64,000 nt of DNA, taken from Salvia splendens (taxonomy: Eukaryota > Streptophyta > Magnoliopsida > Lamiales > Lamiaceae). Positions 23,324 to 34,733 of the stretch are shown here, one piece after another. Position 1 is the first letter of the stretch; each line of letters starts with the position of its first letter. The notes beneath the pieces were generated by a model. It did not search any database. It was not told where the DNA came from and worked only from the letters and a program-made list of their open reading frames with translations. The position numbers and the translations under genes are program-made. Location: contig NC_056045.1 in the NCBI RefSeq assembly GCF_004379255.2, positions 12,923,593 to 12,987,592 of the forward strand. Direction: 5' to 3'.

Positions 23324-25967
23324 ATGCCGGACCCCCCACCGGACCCCGAACCAGAGGCCGAGGTCCCGCGAGATCTAACGGACCAGCAAATGATATTCCG
23401 GTCTTGTGAGGAAGAGTCACTCATCGTTGCAACCAAAGCTATGAAAGTAAAGCTCACTAGGGCCCGATATAAAGTACGGAAGAGTACTCCGGCGCCCCCC
23501 TCCAAAGGGATTGTCCGGAAGCGATTTGTCACATCCCCTCTCCCGGAGGATAAACAACTACGTAAAAAGCTCTTGTTCAATAATGATACCAACTCCGACA
23601 CCGAACTCCCACGATGCAAAACGGCCATTTTCCCTGCTATCCCCACCCCCACCGAGATGGCTACTCACCCCGGAAATAAGGCCAAAAACACACCCAAGGA
23701 GAGGGTGAAGCACCACGCGACGCGCCCTATGGAGAAGATGGGGCAGCCGAAAAGAAACCCACGGCCGGCCAAGTCTTCGGCGAGGTCTTGAAGACCGTTG
23801 GTGATGGGGAAGACAAACCCTCTCCCGATTCCGTACCTGATCCGGATGGCCCATGTGATGTTCAAATGGCTTTGGAGGAAGTGAAAGTCAAACTACCCGA
23901 AATGGATATAGGGACAAATCTACCTTATGAAAGTGCCTTTGTCCCATACTCCCCTAGTGAGTCACGTGTTGTACCTCATGGATCTTCCCCCATGCAGCCA
24001 AAAATAGGTGAGATCCTACACCTTGCAGCCTTGGACTCGGTAGAGAAACTCGATGCTACGTCGGCGCAGCCGCTATCACCGGAAACTTATCGAAGGTTAT
24101 ATACAACCCAAAGGAAACCCCCAAAAGCCCACGGGATGCTTTGAAAGTACCACACATACGTCTTGGGATGGGAATGGACCCTCTCTTGATGACTTCCCAC
24201 CGCTTGAATGAGGAAGGACGAGGAAGCTCCGAGCTACGTTTGAGGCCGGCCTGAAAGATTTTGATGCGGCCCTAGCCCAACCGATGCCTACGATGAAAAC
24301 TAACACCCCTCGGGATATGCTCGCTCCCGGGGGTGTGATCAAGGCCACGCCTAGTGTCAAGAAACCCGAAGTAATACGGGACGCAACAACATTCCCCGAT
24401 ACGCCTATGGACGATGCCACGTCTCACGATGGCAATGAAGATGCCGAGAAGACCCAAACCAAAAATGGAAATGCCGAGCACAACACGTCGAGGCGAGGCC
24501 ATGACTCGGCCGAGAAGAATGGCACGAAACCAAAGTCTATGGCGGATATGGTCTGGGAGGCTCCGAAACTAGACGGCCCACAAGTCTTCAAACCGGAGAG
24601 CATTCAAAAGATTGGTTACGCAACCACATCCATTGGAGTCCCGGCTATCTACTTCTCCGGGGCAGAAATACAAAAGCTTGCGACATCCCTTGGGCATGCC
24701 ATTGTCGGTAAGTTTTCACATTCCATCCCGACCTCCCATCAAATACAAAAAGCTCTTGATACTATTAAATTCCGTCGAGGCTTTACTTGGAAATATATTA
24801 ATGCTAAACACATACTTGTGCAATTTGAGGACATTGCGGACTATGCTCGGCTTCTTAGTGGCCCTAAAGGCACCCCGGTGTGGTACATCGACCGACACCC
24901 GATGCGAGTATTAAAATGGTCACCTGATTTTGATGCATATTGTGAATCCCCTATTGCGGCAATATGGTGCAACTTAATTGGCCTACCCATACACCTCTTC
25001 GACCAATCGGCGCTATTTGCCATTGGTAAGCTCCTAGGTACGACATTTCAAGTAGACCGAGCCACGGCCAACAAGTCACGCTTATCCTTCGCAAGGATTT
25101 GCATCGAGATTGACATCACGAAACCGCCACCAGAGGAGATTAGCTTGGATATTTGTGGACATGAAGTGGTGCAACAAGTGAAATGGGATAAAATACCGTC
25201 CTACTGTGGGGAGTGTAAGCACGTGGGACACAAGAGTGAGGTGTGTTATGCGGCAAGGCCATCGGAACGCCCCCCCTAAGCGGAACTACAACTTAATCCC
25301 AACGAAGCAGCCACAAAACGGGGATCCCGGGGACAACAATTCCAAGGCCGAAAAGAAACACCAAGATGATAACATGGAATGGAAACAATATGGGAAGAGC
25401 AAAACAAGAGGTGGCCAACCACAGAGGAATGCGAAGGCAAAGGAAACCGATGGGGCGGGGTGGTCAGGCCCGGATATTGCGGGAGAAATGCAACACGAAC
25501 GGGGCATGGACATGGTGCTATACTCTAACACGGAGGACCGTGGCGGGCGACAATGCTCCACCCAACATTGCGCCCCGATCACTAGATCCTCGTCACTGGG
25601 GAATGGACGGGATAAGGCTATGGTAGGAAGTGCCACCGAACAGCGAGAGCCATCCGCACCCTCCGATGGTCAAGGAACATCGAGAGGGGCGTTTTGGAAA
25701 TTTGACCTTGAGAGGGCCGAGGCACGAGTGATGGAGAACCAATTGGGTACCAACCGATACTTCTCCCTCATGGCTAGTGAAAACTTTGCGGAAATTGATG
25801 GGGATGATATAGAGGAGTTGGAAGTGAGCATGCCCGCGAACTTGGATGATGGCGGGGTGATCCCCAACCTCATGGCGGCCGAATCAAGCCAAGGAGGAAA
25901 TAACCTTCAAATCACTAAATTCCAAGGAGGGCCTTCTCACCCCCCGGGTACGAACGCCTTTTGTTGA
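23324..25967 (+). pseudogene. LINE-A2 ORF1 (DUF4283-like, CCHC knuckle), frameshifted
   Basis: ORF1 RNA-binding protein, start ATG 23324 (MPDPPPDP). The N-terminal low-complexity part is open to 23791, moves to another frame for 23788-24144, and is disrupted around 24145-24280. The core is open at 24284-25279: VPAIYFSGAEIQKLATSLGH, the DUF4283-like region (GFTWKYINAKHILVQFEDIA), and a complete CCHC knuckle (CGECKHVGHKSEVC, about 25205-25246). A frameshift after the knuckle moves the C-terminal tail to 25967 (MENQLGTNRYFSLMASENFA). The tail ends with stop TGA at 25965-25967, two bases before the ORF2 ATG. At least three breaks make it non-functional, but the knuckle is better preserved than in LINE-A1. 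Confidence 0.85.
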
Positions 25968-25969
25968 TT

Positions 25970-28249
25970 ATGCCAATTAATTTCTTGTTTTGGAACGTTA
26001 GGGGGATCGCGAATGCGCCAACCCAAAAAGTCCTTAAGAGACTAATTAAAACTCATAATATTCATTTCCTTGCAATAATGGAGCCGCTCACCACCTTAAA
26101 CCCGGAGAGATTCTCGAGAGCACTGGGGCTGACCTTCAAGGCCTCAAATTCCAACGGGAAGATTTGGGTTTTTGTTGAAGAAGGGGCTAATTTTGAGGTG
26201 GATGATGATTCGGATCATGTGTTACATGGCAGGTTCATTAGCCCCCGGCTTCCTTGTCCTACTCTGATTTCGGCCGTGAATGCTAAGTGTACAAGGGGGG
26301 AGCGGAGTACACTCTGGGAGAAAATGAGAGATATTACAATAGCCACTGATGGGCTGCCTTGGATAATTGGAGGGGATTTTAACACCATCCTCTCCACGAG
26401 AGATAGGGTGGGTAGTGATACTAATCGGCATGCCGAGATGATTGATTTTGCCGAAGCCATTGAGGATTGCAGACTAATAGATCCGGGGTTCGATGGCTCG
26501 GACTATACTTGGGATAAGAATGGCCTTTTTGAAAGACTCGACAGGGTGCTGGTTAGTGAGCCCTGGACTCGGCTCTTCGAAGCAATTAGGGTAACCAACC
26601 TACCTCGGATTGCCTCGGATCATGGGCCGTTGCTTGTTAGATGCAAAATGAAGAACAACCCCGAGGGGGGAAGAGCTTTCCGTTTCCACAATATGTGGAC
26701 ACGTCATGAGGAATTTGTCAACATTGTGCATGAGGATTGGACGGTGCCTACGGAAGCCGAAGGACTGATCAACCTACAGATCAAACTCTTAAGGATCAAG
26801 AAGCCTCTCAAGCGATGAAATAAGGAGATATTCGGGAACATCCACGCTAACCTCCGTGCGAGTGAAGAGAGCATTGCCTTAGCCCAGGCTGACTTTGAAG
26901 CGAGCCCCTCACCCCGGAACAGAACCTAATTCAATAAAGAGATAGCGAAATATATTCTCTTGCTCAAAATGGAGGAACACTTTTGGAAACAAAAGGCAAC
27001 CCTCAAGTGGCTTGAGGAAGGTGATAAGAACACCAAGTTCTACCAAAGCTGGGTTAAGCAAAAAAGGATACGTCTTAGGATCCACAAGATAAATGCCAAT
27101 GGGAGGGAACTTACGGATTATCAAGAAATCAGAAATTCGGCGGTTGAATTCTTCCAAAATCTCCTGGCACCGAACCATCCGGAGTTAGCAGAACCGACCC
27201 TAGAGTTACTACAACTGTTAGCACCTTCGGAACAATTGGAGGGGCTGGCCGACCCCCCGGACGCAGATGAGGTCAAACGTGCTGTGTTCGACATTTCCCG
27301 CAATAGCGTCCCCGGACCGGATGGCTTCACGGCCACTTTCTATCAAACGTGCTAGGGCAGCATCGGACCGGATGTTGCGGTTAAGCAGTTTTTTGGCGGG
27401 GCCTTTCTTCCCCGGAGCATTACGGCTACAAGTATAGTTCTCATTCCCAAAAAGCTCTCGCCAACTACATGGAGTGACTACCGGCCTATAAGCTTGTGCA
27501 ATGTCATTAACAAGGTAATAACCAAAATTCTCACGAAAAGGCTTGCGCCTCTCCTCCCGCGGGTTATCTCACCGAACCAAAGTGGGTTCGTGAAAGGAAG
27601 ACTCCTCAACGACAACGTTCTCCTCGCCCAGGAAATGATACATGAGCTCTCAAGAAGCACACCAGCTCCGAACGTGGCGATCAATATTGATATGGCTAAA
27701 GCTTATGACAGGGTGCAATGGCCCTTCCTCGTCAAGGTTCTCATACAAATGGGGTTCCCGGAGAGGTGGACTAGGCTGATTGAAAGGTGCATTGGTACAT
27801 GCTGGTTCTCGGTCCTCATTAATGGAGCCTCGACTGGTTTTTTCAAATCCTCACAAGGACTTAGACAAAGGGATCCCATTTCCCCAGCCTTGTTTGTGAT
27901 AGCGGCCGATTATCTCTTGAGGACTCTTGATAAGCTTATCCTTGGGAAAAAAGAAATGACATACAAGGCCACACGTGGATGTATGGAGATCAGCCATTTG
28001 GCATATGCCGACGACATCATCATTTTCACTCAAGCGGCCCCAACTTCCCTTCGGAAACTCAGATCGTGTCTAGACCACTATGCAGACGTATCCGGACAAC
28101 AAATAAACCTGGCCAAGAGTAATTTCTACATTGCCGAAGCACACGAGGGATGGGCAAATTCAATACAAACTGAGGGCGGCTTCTCTCGAGGTACATTCCC
28201 TTTTCTTTACCTTGGGGTCCCTATCTATCGTGGGGTTAAGCGAACAGAC
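25970..28249 (+). pseudogene. LINE-A2 ORF2, 5' part: APE endonuclease and RT, several stops
   Basis: Starts at ATG 25970 (MPINFLFWNVRGIANAP), two bases after the ORF1 stop. The APE-like endonuclease spans about 25985-26650 and keeps all motifs I can judge: WNVRG, the Glu of AIMEP, GGDFNTIL and SDHGP. The frame ends at TGA 26816-26818, at a Trp codon kept in LINE-A1. A TAA follows near 26927 and a TAG at 27353-27355 replaces another Trp. RT runs from about 26960 (KWLEEGDKNTKFYQSWVKQK) through a frame change near 27400 to NQSGFVKGRLLNDN, DMAKAYDRVQWPF and AYADDIIIF (about 28003-28030). The G of the usual LRQGDPISP is R here. LINE-A3 interrupts after the target copy 28250-28266. In the same frame, codons past 28266 read LINE-A3 DNA and are not part of this gene. 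Confidence 0.9.
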
Positions 28250-28266
28250 ATGTTTATGTTCCTCCG
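28250..28266. repeat. Left target-site duplication of LINE-A3
   Basis: atgtttatgttcctccg; the right copy at 32521-32537 differs by one base. Confidence 0.9.
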
Positions 28267-31200
28267 GCGGTCCGGTTCTCCAAGGCCGTGGGGCTGCCCT
28301 TCATCGGCTCGAACACAAGCGGCAAGATTTGGTTGTTTGCGGAAGAAGGTTCTACTTTTGATATTGATTGGGACTCCGAACAAATCTTTCACGGGAGGCT
28401 CAAGTCACATCGCATTGCTAGCCCTCTAGCTATCTCGACCGTGTACGCCAAATGCACAAGATCTGAGAGATACCTTATGTGGGATAAGATGAGAGAGATC
28501 GCTGGAACCCTCGAGGGAATACCATGGATTATAGGTGGTGACTTCAACACCATTCTATCCCACCGGGACAGAACTGGGAGCGACACCAACCGGCAGGCCG
28601 AGATGGTCGATTTTGCGGAGGCAATTGAGGATTGCCGACTCATGGACCCAGGGTTCGATGGGGCAGAATTTACTTGGGCCAAAAACGGTCTATCTGAACG
28701 GCTGAATAGAGTGATTGTTAATAAGGCTTGGAATAGGGTCTTCGAGGCCACCCGAGTAACGAACCTCCCATGGATCGCCTCGGACCACGGACCAGTCCTA
28801 GCACGATGCAAAATGCCGAACATTGCCATCGGGGGGAAGGCATTCAGGTTCCAGAACATGTGGATCCGACATGAGGGATTTTTGGCTGTAGTTAAGAATG
28901 CGTGGGAAGAGCCCACTGGGGCGGGCGGCCTTCTAAACATCCAAATTAAACATTCCAGAGTTAAAAGAGCACTAAAGGAGTAGAACAAAGAGGTTTTCGG
29001 GAACATTCACGTCAATCTTGCGGACAAGGAGGAAGCCATTGCCGTGGCCCAATCCAACTTTGAGGACTTGCCTACACCCGTGAATAGGGCAGTGATCAAC
29101 AAGCATATTGCCGAGTACATCCTTTTGTTGAGAATGGAAGAGGATTTCTGGAGGCAAAAGGTAGCTTTGAAATGGCTAGCCGAGGGGGACAAGAACACCC
29201 GGTTCTATCAAAGCTGGGTGAAACAAAAAAGGGTTCGCCTTCGCATTCACTCGATTCATGCCAATGGACAAGAGCTAACCGAGGAAGCTGACATTAAAAA
29301 CTCAGCAGTAGAATTCTTCCAAAACTTCTTACGCCTTGCAACCCGGTCCTGGATGAACCGGACCTCGACCTAATTCACCAGGTTCACTCAGCTGAGCAAG
29401 TCACGGATATTGCCCAAGTACCGGATGCGGATGAGGTCAAAAGTGCCGCTTTCAGTATCTCTGGAGATAGCGCACCCGGACCCGACGACTTCTCGGCTAG
29501 TTTCTATCAAGTCTGCTGGAGCATTGTGGGGCCAGACGTGGTGGAGGCAATTGGGCAGTTTTTCAGAGGGGCGTTCTTACCTAGAAGCATTACGGCCACA
29601 AGAATAGTCCTCATCCCAAAGAAGGCTTTGCCAGAGTCATGGGCTGATTATCGTCCCATCAGCCTTTGCAATGTGCTGAACAAGATCATCACCAAGGTAC
29701 TCACGACTCGACTCTCTCCTTTTCTTCCACAGGTCATTTCCCCAAACCAAAGTGGATTTGTTAAAGAGCGGCTCCTCAACGATAACGTGCTATTGGCTCA
29801 AGAGATGTTCCATGAGCTTGCACGATGCTCCCCAGCGCCAAACGTAGCGGTGAAGATTGATATGGCTAAAGCATATGATAGAGTGCAGTGGCCTTTTCTC
29901 TTTAAAGTGCTCCGGCGCACGGGCTTTCCGGATGCATGGATATCCCTTATCGAGAGGTGCATTGGTTCGTGCTGGTTTTCGATTCTTATTAATGGGGCAC
30001 CATCGGGGTTCTTTAGATCGACACGGGGAGTACGACAAGGCGACCCGATATCCCCAGCACTGTTCGTGATTGCTGTGGACTATCTATCGCGTGCCTTGGA
30101 CAAGCTCATACTTAGCCAAAAGGAGATGATTTTCAAAGCCTCCAGGAGATGCATAAAGGTCAGCCACCTAGCGTATGCAGACGATATCATTATATTCACA
30201 CAAGCGGCGGTGACCCCCCTGCGACGACTCCGAGCCTGTCTCGAACACTATGAAAAAGCCTCGGGTCAACAAGTCAGCCTGGCCAAGAGCAATTTCTATA
30301 TTGCCGAGGCTAATGAGCAATGGGCAACCTCGATCCAAGTAGAAGGGGGCTTCACTAAAGGGGAATTCCCTTTCCTTTATTTAGGTGTTCCCATCTATCG
30401 TGGGGCTAAGCGCACGGACATGTTCCTCTTCCTCCGGGAAAAGATTGCAAGACGGGTTTCAGGTTGGGCGCACCGGCACCTTTCCCTTGGAGGGAGGCTC
30501 ACGCTTATTAAGAGCACTCTTGAGGCGATCCCCTTACATATCTTCCAAGCCATCGAACCCACTGCCGGAACGCTAAAGCAACTGGACCAACAAATGGCGC
30601 AATTCTTTTGGGGCTCGACAAGTGAGAGTAAGCGGACCCATTGGATTGGCTGGGACCAAATGAGCCTCCCCACTGATGAAGGGGGTCTCGGGATCCGCAA
30701 AACCAAGGAGGTCCTACGCACCTTCAACATAAAACTTTGGTGGCGCTTTCAGGAGCAAAACTCCCTTTGGGCGAAATACATGATGGCTAAATATTGTTTC
30801 AACTCCACACCGCTTACCTTTAGGGCGCCGAGCAGGAGCAGCCCTATGTGGAGAAGGCTCTCTAGAGCATGGACGCTTGCACAACCACACATACGGTGGC
30901 TAGTGGGTTAAGGAAATATCTATTTCTGGGACGACATATGGCTTGGTAACGTCCCACTTCGAGAGCTCAGCCTTGATGAATGGGGCAGACCTACCACCCG
31001 GGTCTCGGACTATATTAGAAATAGCAACTGGGATGAACCCAAGCTCCAACTCCTCCATGATCAGGCCGGCCTCCCACAGCACATTATTGATCGCATCCTC
31101 AACACACCGATCCTCCAAGGTGACCAGGACATCCCAAGGTGGACTCTCTCTAAGCACGGGGAATTCACGGTAGCTTCGACGTGGGACACAATCCGAGGGC

Positions 31201-32293
31201 ACCATCCGATCATTCAGGGACTGGCCGATGTGTGGAAGGCGGGACTAACTACGTCTATATCCATCTTTATTTGGAGGCTACTCTCCAACCTATGCCCGTC
31301 GACACAAAGCTCCAGTGGCGCGAGATTGAGCTAGCACCCAAGTGCCAATGCTGCCCCAACCGACCGGGTATTGAGTCTCTTCAGCACCTCTTCATTCAGG
31401 GGTATGGAGCTCGTAGAGTATGGAGTGAGTTTGACGCTTGGTTCCCAGGCTCTTCCCCTCGCCTCCAAATCAATGACACAATCCCTACGAGAATAGAAGT
31501 GTCGGCGCGAAGGTGCCAACAGCCGAACATGAAACATCTCAGCCGAACCACCCCTTACCTCATCTTGTGGTTCATTTGGGCGGAGAGAAACAGGAGCCGC
31601 CACCAAGGCACACAGTTCAAACCACATAATGTGGCATGGCAGGTTCATATGTTCATCCGGAATTCTATGGTCAATGGAAGTCTGAAGCCGAAGCATTGAA
31701 AGAGAGTTAGGCTTGGAGTTAGCTTCCCTCAACAAGCGGAAGCAACCAGACCGCAACCACTAGCCATGGCGATCAAATGGAACCCCCCCGACCAAACGTG
31801 CATTAAACTCAACACGGACGGGTCCTTCATGGAAGCAACCAACAAAGCAGGGGGAGGAGGAATCATACGGGATCATTCGGGCAAGATGCTTGTAGCCTTT
31901 TGTACGCCCCTGGATGCACACTCGGCCCTGGAGGCTGAGCTAATGGCCATGATCCAAGGCCTGGACATTCCCAAGGACTTCGGATTACCAATTTGGCTCG
32001 AATCAGATGCCGAGCAAGCAATCAAATTGATCAATGGAAAGGTTTGGGGGCCGGCATGTGTTAGGCAAGCCGTGGCGAAATTGAGCCTGCTCAAGCGTCA
32101 ACTCAAATTCCGAGCCACGTTCATACACCGGGAGGGAAACAAAGCAGCGGATCTCCTTGCTCGAAAGGCCCTAGAGCAAGACACTGACCTAAGAATGCAA
32201 CACAATTCAGCATCGAGAGATCTCTTGGACCTCGTCCGACGGGATGCAATGGGAGTCCACCACATTAGGGACCTCGAAGGAGACGGACACTAG
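28267..32293 (+). pseudogene. LINE-A3 ORF2: partial endonuclease, RT, zf-RVT, RNase H
   Basis: Begins at the endonuclease middle (RFSKAVGLPFIGSNTSGKIW) and keeps GGDFNTIL and SDHGP. TAG at 28981-28983 replaces the same Trp lost in LINE-A2. Frame breaks occur near 29340 and 29410-29525. The longest clean stretch is 29526-30911: LPRSITATRIVLIPKKALPE, DMAKAYDRVQWPF, VRQGDPISPALFVIAVDYLS and AYADDIIIF with both Asp (YADD at 30174-30185), through to the IKLWWRF region. TAA at 30909 and a frameshift near 31280 precede zf-RVT (KCQCCPNRPGIESLQHLF). TGA at 31697-31699 again replaces Trp. RNase H (31766-32293) keeps NTDGSF, ALEAELMAM, WLESDAEQAI and FIHREGNKAADLLA, so its acidic residues are all present. 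Inactive, but the best RT and RNase H source among the LINEs here. Confidence 0.9.
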
Positions 32294-32520
32294 AGACGGC
32301 AAAGAGAAAGTTGGGAAACCATAGCACCTTGATTTGTTTGATTATCTTTTGTAAGGAGTATGAGGAGGTCCGACCCATGTGGGTCGGACCGCATACTACT
32401 CTAGGTTTTGTTATGGCGCATCACTTTCGGGTGCGGCCAATCTTTTCAATCATCTTTCCTTGGAATATAGGGATTAGGGACCCACGAACCCTCCACCATA
32501 GAGGTGTTTAAATAAAAAAA
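32294..32520 (+). other. LINE-A3 3' UTR and A tail
   Basis: Carries the shared 3' end, with stem CACC / GGTG and loop ataga (32494-32506), followed by tttaaat and seven A. Confidence 0.82.
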
Positions 32521-32537
32521 ATGTTTAGGTTCCTCCG
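32521..32537. repeat. Right target-site duplication of LINE-A3
   Basis: atgtttaggttcctccg, one mismatch to 28250-28266. The LINE-A2 frame continues through it. Confidence 0.9.
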
Positions 32538-33285
32538 AGAAAAGATTGCGGCTAGAATTTCTGGCTGGGCTCACCGGCACCTCTCCTTCGGGGGAAGACT
32601 CACGCTCATTAAGAGCACACTCGAGACGATTCCAATCCATGTTTTCTAAGCTATCGAACCCACTTGCGGGGCACTTAAGCAGCTGGACCAGCTCTTGGCA
32701 CGGTTCCTTTGGGGGTCCACTAGTGAGAAGAAGAGAGCACACTAGATAAGCTGGGACCAGGTATGCTTACCCACGGCAGAAGGAGGACTTGGCATTCGCA
32801 AGTTTAAGGAGGTACTCCGAGCCTTCAACCTCAAGCTTTGGTGGAGATATCGAGAACATAACTCACTATGGGCCAAATACATGATGGCCAAGTATTGCCA
32901 GAAATCCTCCCCTCTCGCCACTATAGCCGTGGGAAGAAAGAGCCAGACGTGGAAGAGGCTCTTAAAGGTTCGGGCGTAGGCACATCTACACATTCGATGG
33001 GTGGTTGGCCAAGCGAAAATATATTTCTGGGATGACCTGTGGCTCGGCGACAATTCCCTTCGAGACCTTGGCCTCGACGAAAGGGGCAACCCTCTCACAT
33101 TGGTCTCGGACTTCATCCATAGGGAGGGTAACAAAGCAGCTGACTGGCTAGCCAAAATGGGCCTTGAGTGGACCGGTTTCCAACGCATGTACACCTCTAC
33201 GGCTCCAAGACTCCTTAAATCCTTGGTTCGGCTAGATGCAAGGGGAGTCCCACATATCCATATCCAAACTGAGGAGGAAGAATAG
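32538..33285 (+). pseudogene. LINE-A2 ORF2, 3' part: RT thumb to deleted RNase H
   Basis: Continues LINE-A2 ORF2 (EKIAARISGWAHRHLSFGGR, LWGSTSEKKRAH, FNLKLWWRYREHNSLWAKYM, IYFWDDLWLGDNSL). Stops at 32647-32649 (CAA to TAA), 32743-32745 (Trp to TAG) and near 32979 (Gln to TAG) break it. Near 33114 the text jumps from LVSDF directly to IHREGNKAADWLAKMGLEW. This skips the rest of the post-RT region, zf-RVT and most of RNase H, about 1 kb compared with LINE-A1. The last RNase H motif survives. The final stop ends at 33285. Confidence 0.88.
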
Positions 33286-33522
33286 AAGCAAGAGGAACGG
33301 ATAGAGGAAGGATAGAAAGGTTTTATTTTGGTTGCCTTGATTGTATTCTGTTTCTGAAAGGAGTAGGGTGAGGTCCGGGCCATCTGGGTTCGGACCGCAT
33401 ACTACCCTGCCTTGTCTAGGCATACCACTTTTGGGTGTGGCCTTGCTTTGTATTTTGATTGTTTGGCAATATAGGGATGAGGGACTCACGAACCCTCCAC
33501 CGTGATGGTGTTTGATTAAAAA
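33286..33522 (+). other. LINE-A2 3' UTR and A tail
   Basis: Shared 3' block with stem CACC / GGTG and loop gtgat at 33498-33510, then tttgatt and a short A run that merges with the target duplication. Confidence 0.82.
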
Positions 33523-33535
33523 AAGCCTCAAGTAG
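33523..33535. repeat. Right target-site duplication of LINE-A2
   Basis: aagcctcaagtag, identical to 23017-23029. Confidence 0.9.
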
Positions 33536-34421
33536 AATTGAGGCTTCACCTGTTTGTTAATGGAGAGGCGGCCAGGAGCGTTTGGCAGCACTTTGCAAGA
33601 TGGTTCCCCCGGGTTCCAGCGTTTGGAGAGAATGGAGAAAACTTACAACTAAGATTTAGGTGGTGGCAATGGCACCTCGGAGTTAGTTCGAGTCAGCACC
33701 TGTCGGTGATCCTTCCGTGTTTGATTCTATGGTTTATTTGGTCATAAAGAAATGAAAATGTCCATAGAGACAAGGCGTTTGAGGTGGAGAATATAATCAA
33801 GAGGACTAACGTGAAGTTGAGACACTTAGTCTTAGAGACTGAGTGGAGAAAGTGTAGGCCGCGGCTGGACGTGATGCTCGACAGGGACTCGGAGGAGCAT
33901 AGGATGAAGGTGGGCAGAGTCCAGTGGAGGCCGTCGGATCCCTTGTGGGTTAAACTCAATGTGGATGGAGCTTTTAGGCAGGCCTCTCAATTTGCTGGTG
34001 GTGGAGGTGTGGTTAGGGATGAGGAAGGAGACATCATCGCGGCCTTTTCTGCAAGGTTCGCGGTCAGCTCGAGCCTGGAGGAAGTCTCGGCCTTGCTGAT
34101 AGGCGTGACTCAAGCAAAACAACACGGCAGCAGAATCTGGATTGAATCAGACGCGGAGTCTGTAGTTCTCGTTGGTTGTCTTCTGGCCACTGGGGGCATG
34201 CTGAGGTCTGCATTGATCTGGCTAGAATTAGGAGAAAATTGGAAGGATATGAGTGGAAAATTTTGCATATCTTCATAGAGGGGAATACGATTGTAGACTT
34301 CCTTGCTGACATGGGCGCACAGACAGGGACGACAACATACAATACCAGAGGTTCGGCTCCTCCTCGGGTTAAGGCTCTGTGTAGACTTGACCAACTAGCC
34401 CTGCCAAACTTCCAGTTCTGA
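33536..34421 (+). pseudogene. LINE-B ORF2 fragment 3: end of zf-RVT and RNase H
   Basis: Third piece of the oldest LINE. It opens with RLHLFVNGEAARSVWQHFAR, the end of the zf-RVT domain. TAA at 33745-33747 interrupts CLILWFIWS. RNase H follows from about 33945: VKLNVDGAF, GGGGVVRDEEGDIIAAF, and WIESDAESVVLVG with its Asp. A frameshift near 34200 separates the end, HIFIEGNTIVDFLADMGAQT, to the stop at 34419-34421. LINE-A copies have FIHREGNKAADLLAK at that place, so the subfamily difference is clear. The acidic residues typical of RNase H1 folds can be matched, but the frame is broken. Confidence 0.85.
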
Positions 34422-34733
34422 AGAGAGGTTGCATAGGAAACTCAGGGATGGCTCGAAGGATGGCACCTGGCTGATTGGCTCAGCAGGGGCTGTTTATGCT
34501 TCATTTTGATGGTTCTTTGATTGCATTATGCAGGTATGGACATACAGGCAGGCTCGAAAATGATGCACGCAAGGGACTCGGTGCCTTCTCGGGGGTTTCA
34601 ATTTCTTCCAGGTTTGGAGGTGAGGCTGTTGGTGAAGGAGACGTTGTGCTAGACCGGAGACTGAAGTGCAGGAAAGTCTTTGTTGGTTTGCTGACTGGAA
34701 TGATGCAACTGGAGCAGATAGTTATCCTTTTTT
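34422..34733 (+). other. Probable LINE-B 3' UTR
   Basis: No gene. It follows the ORF2 stop directly and ends in a T-run where LTR-B2 begins. The LINE-A type 3' end is not present, so LINE-B either has another tail or is truncated here. Confidence 0.5.

Larger units (their letters stand above)
28267..32520 (+). mobile_element. LINE-A3, 5'-truncated L1-type element
   Basis: 4254 bp starting inside the ORF2 endonuclease, with no leader, ORF1 or endonuclease start. This is the typical 5' truncation of LINE insertion. It ends with the shared 3' block and an A run, between a 17-bp duplication. It inserted in LINE-A2 RT, immediately upstream of the FLREKIA segment. Confidence 0.93.
23030..33522 (+). 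mobile_element. LINE-A2, near full-length L1-type element split by LINE-A3
   Basis: It has a 5' leader, ORF1 (23324-25967), ORF2 (25970-28249 and 32538-33285), a 3' UTR and an A-rich tail, with a perfect 13-bp target-site duplication. It is interrupted by the 5'-truncated LINE-A3. Both ORFs carry stops or frameshifts, and about 1 kb of the ORF2 end is deleted near 33114. It is the only LINE-A copy here with a complete endonuclease start and a clear ORF1-ORF2 junction. Confidence 0.9.

Noticed and set aside
28250..28429. Long frame crossing from LINE-A2 into LINE-A3
   Set aside because: The target duplication shows codons after 28266 are LINE-A3 DNA in a foreign frame, not a genuine fusion.
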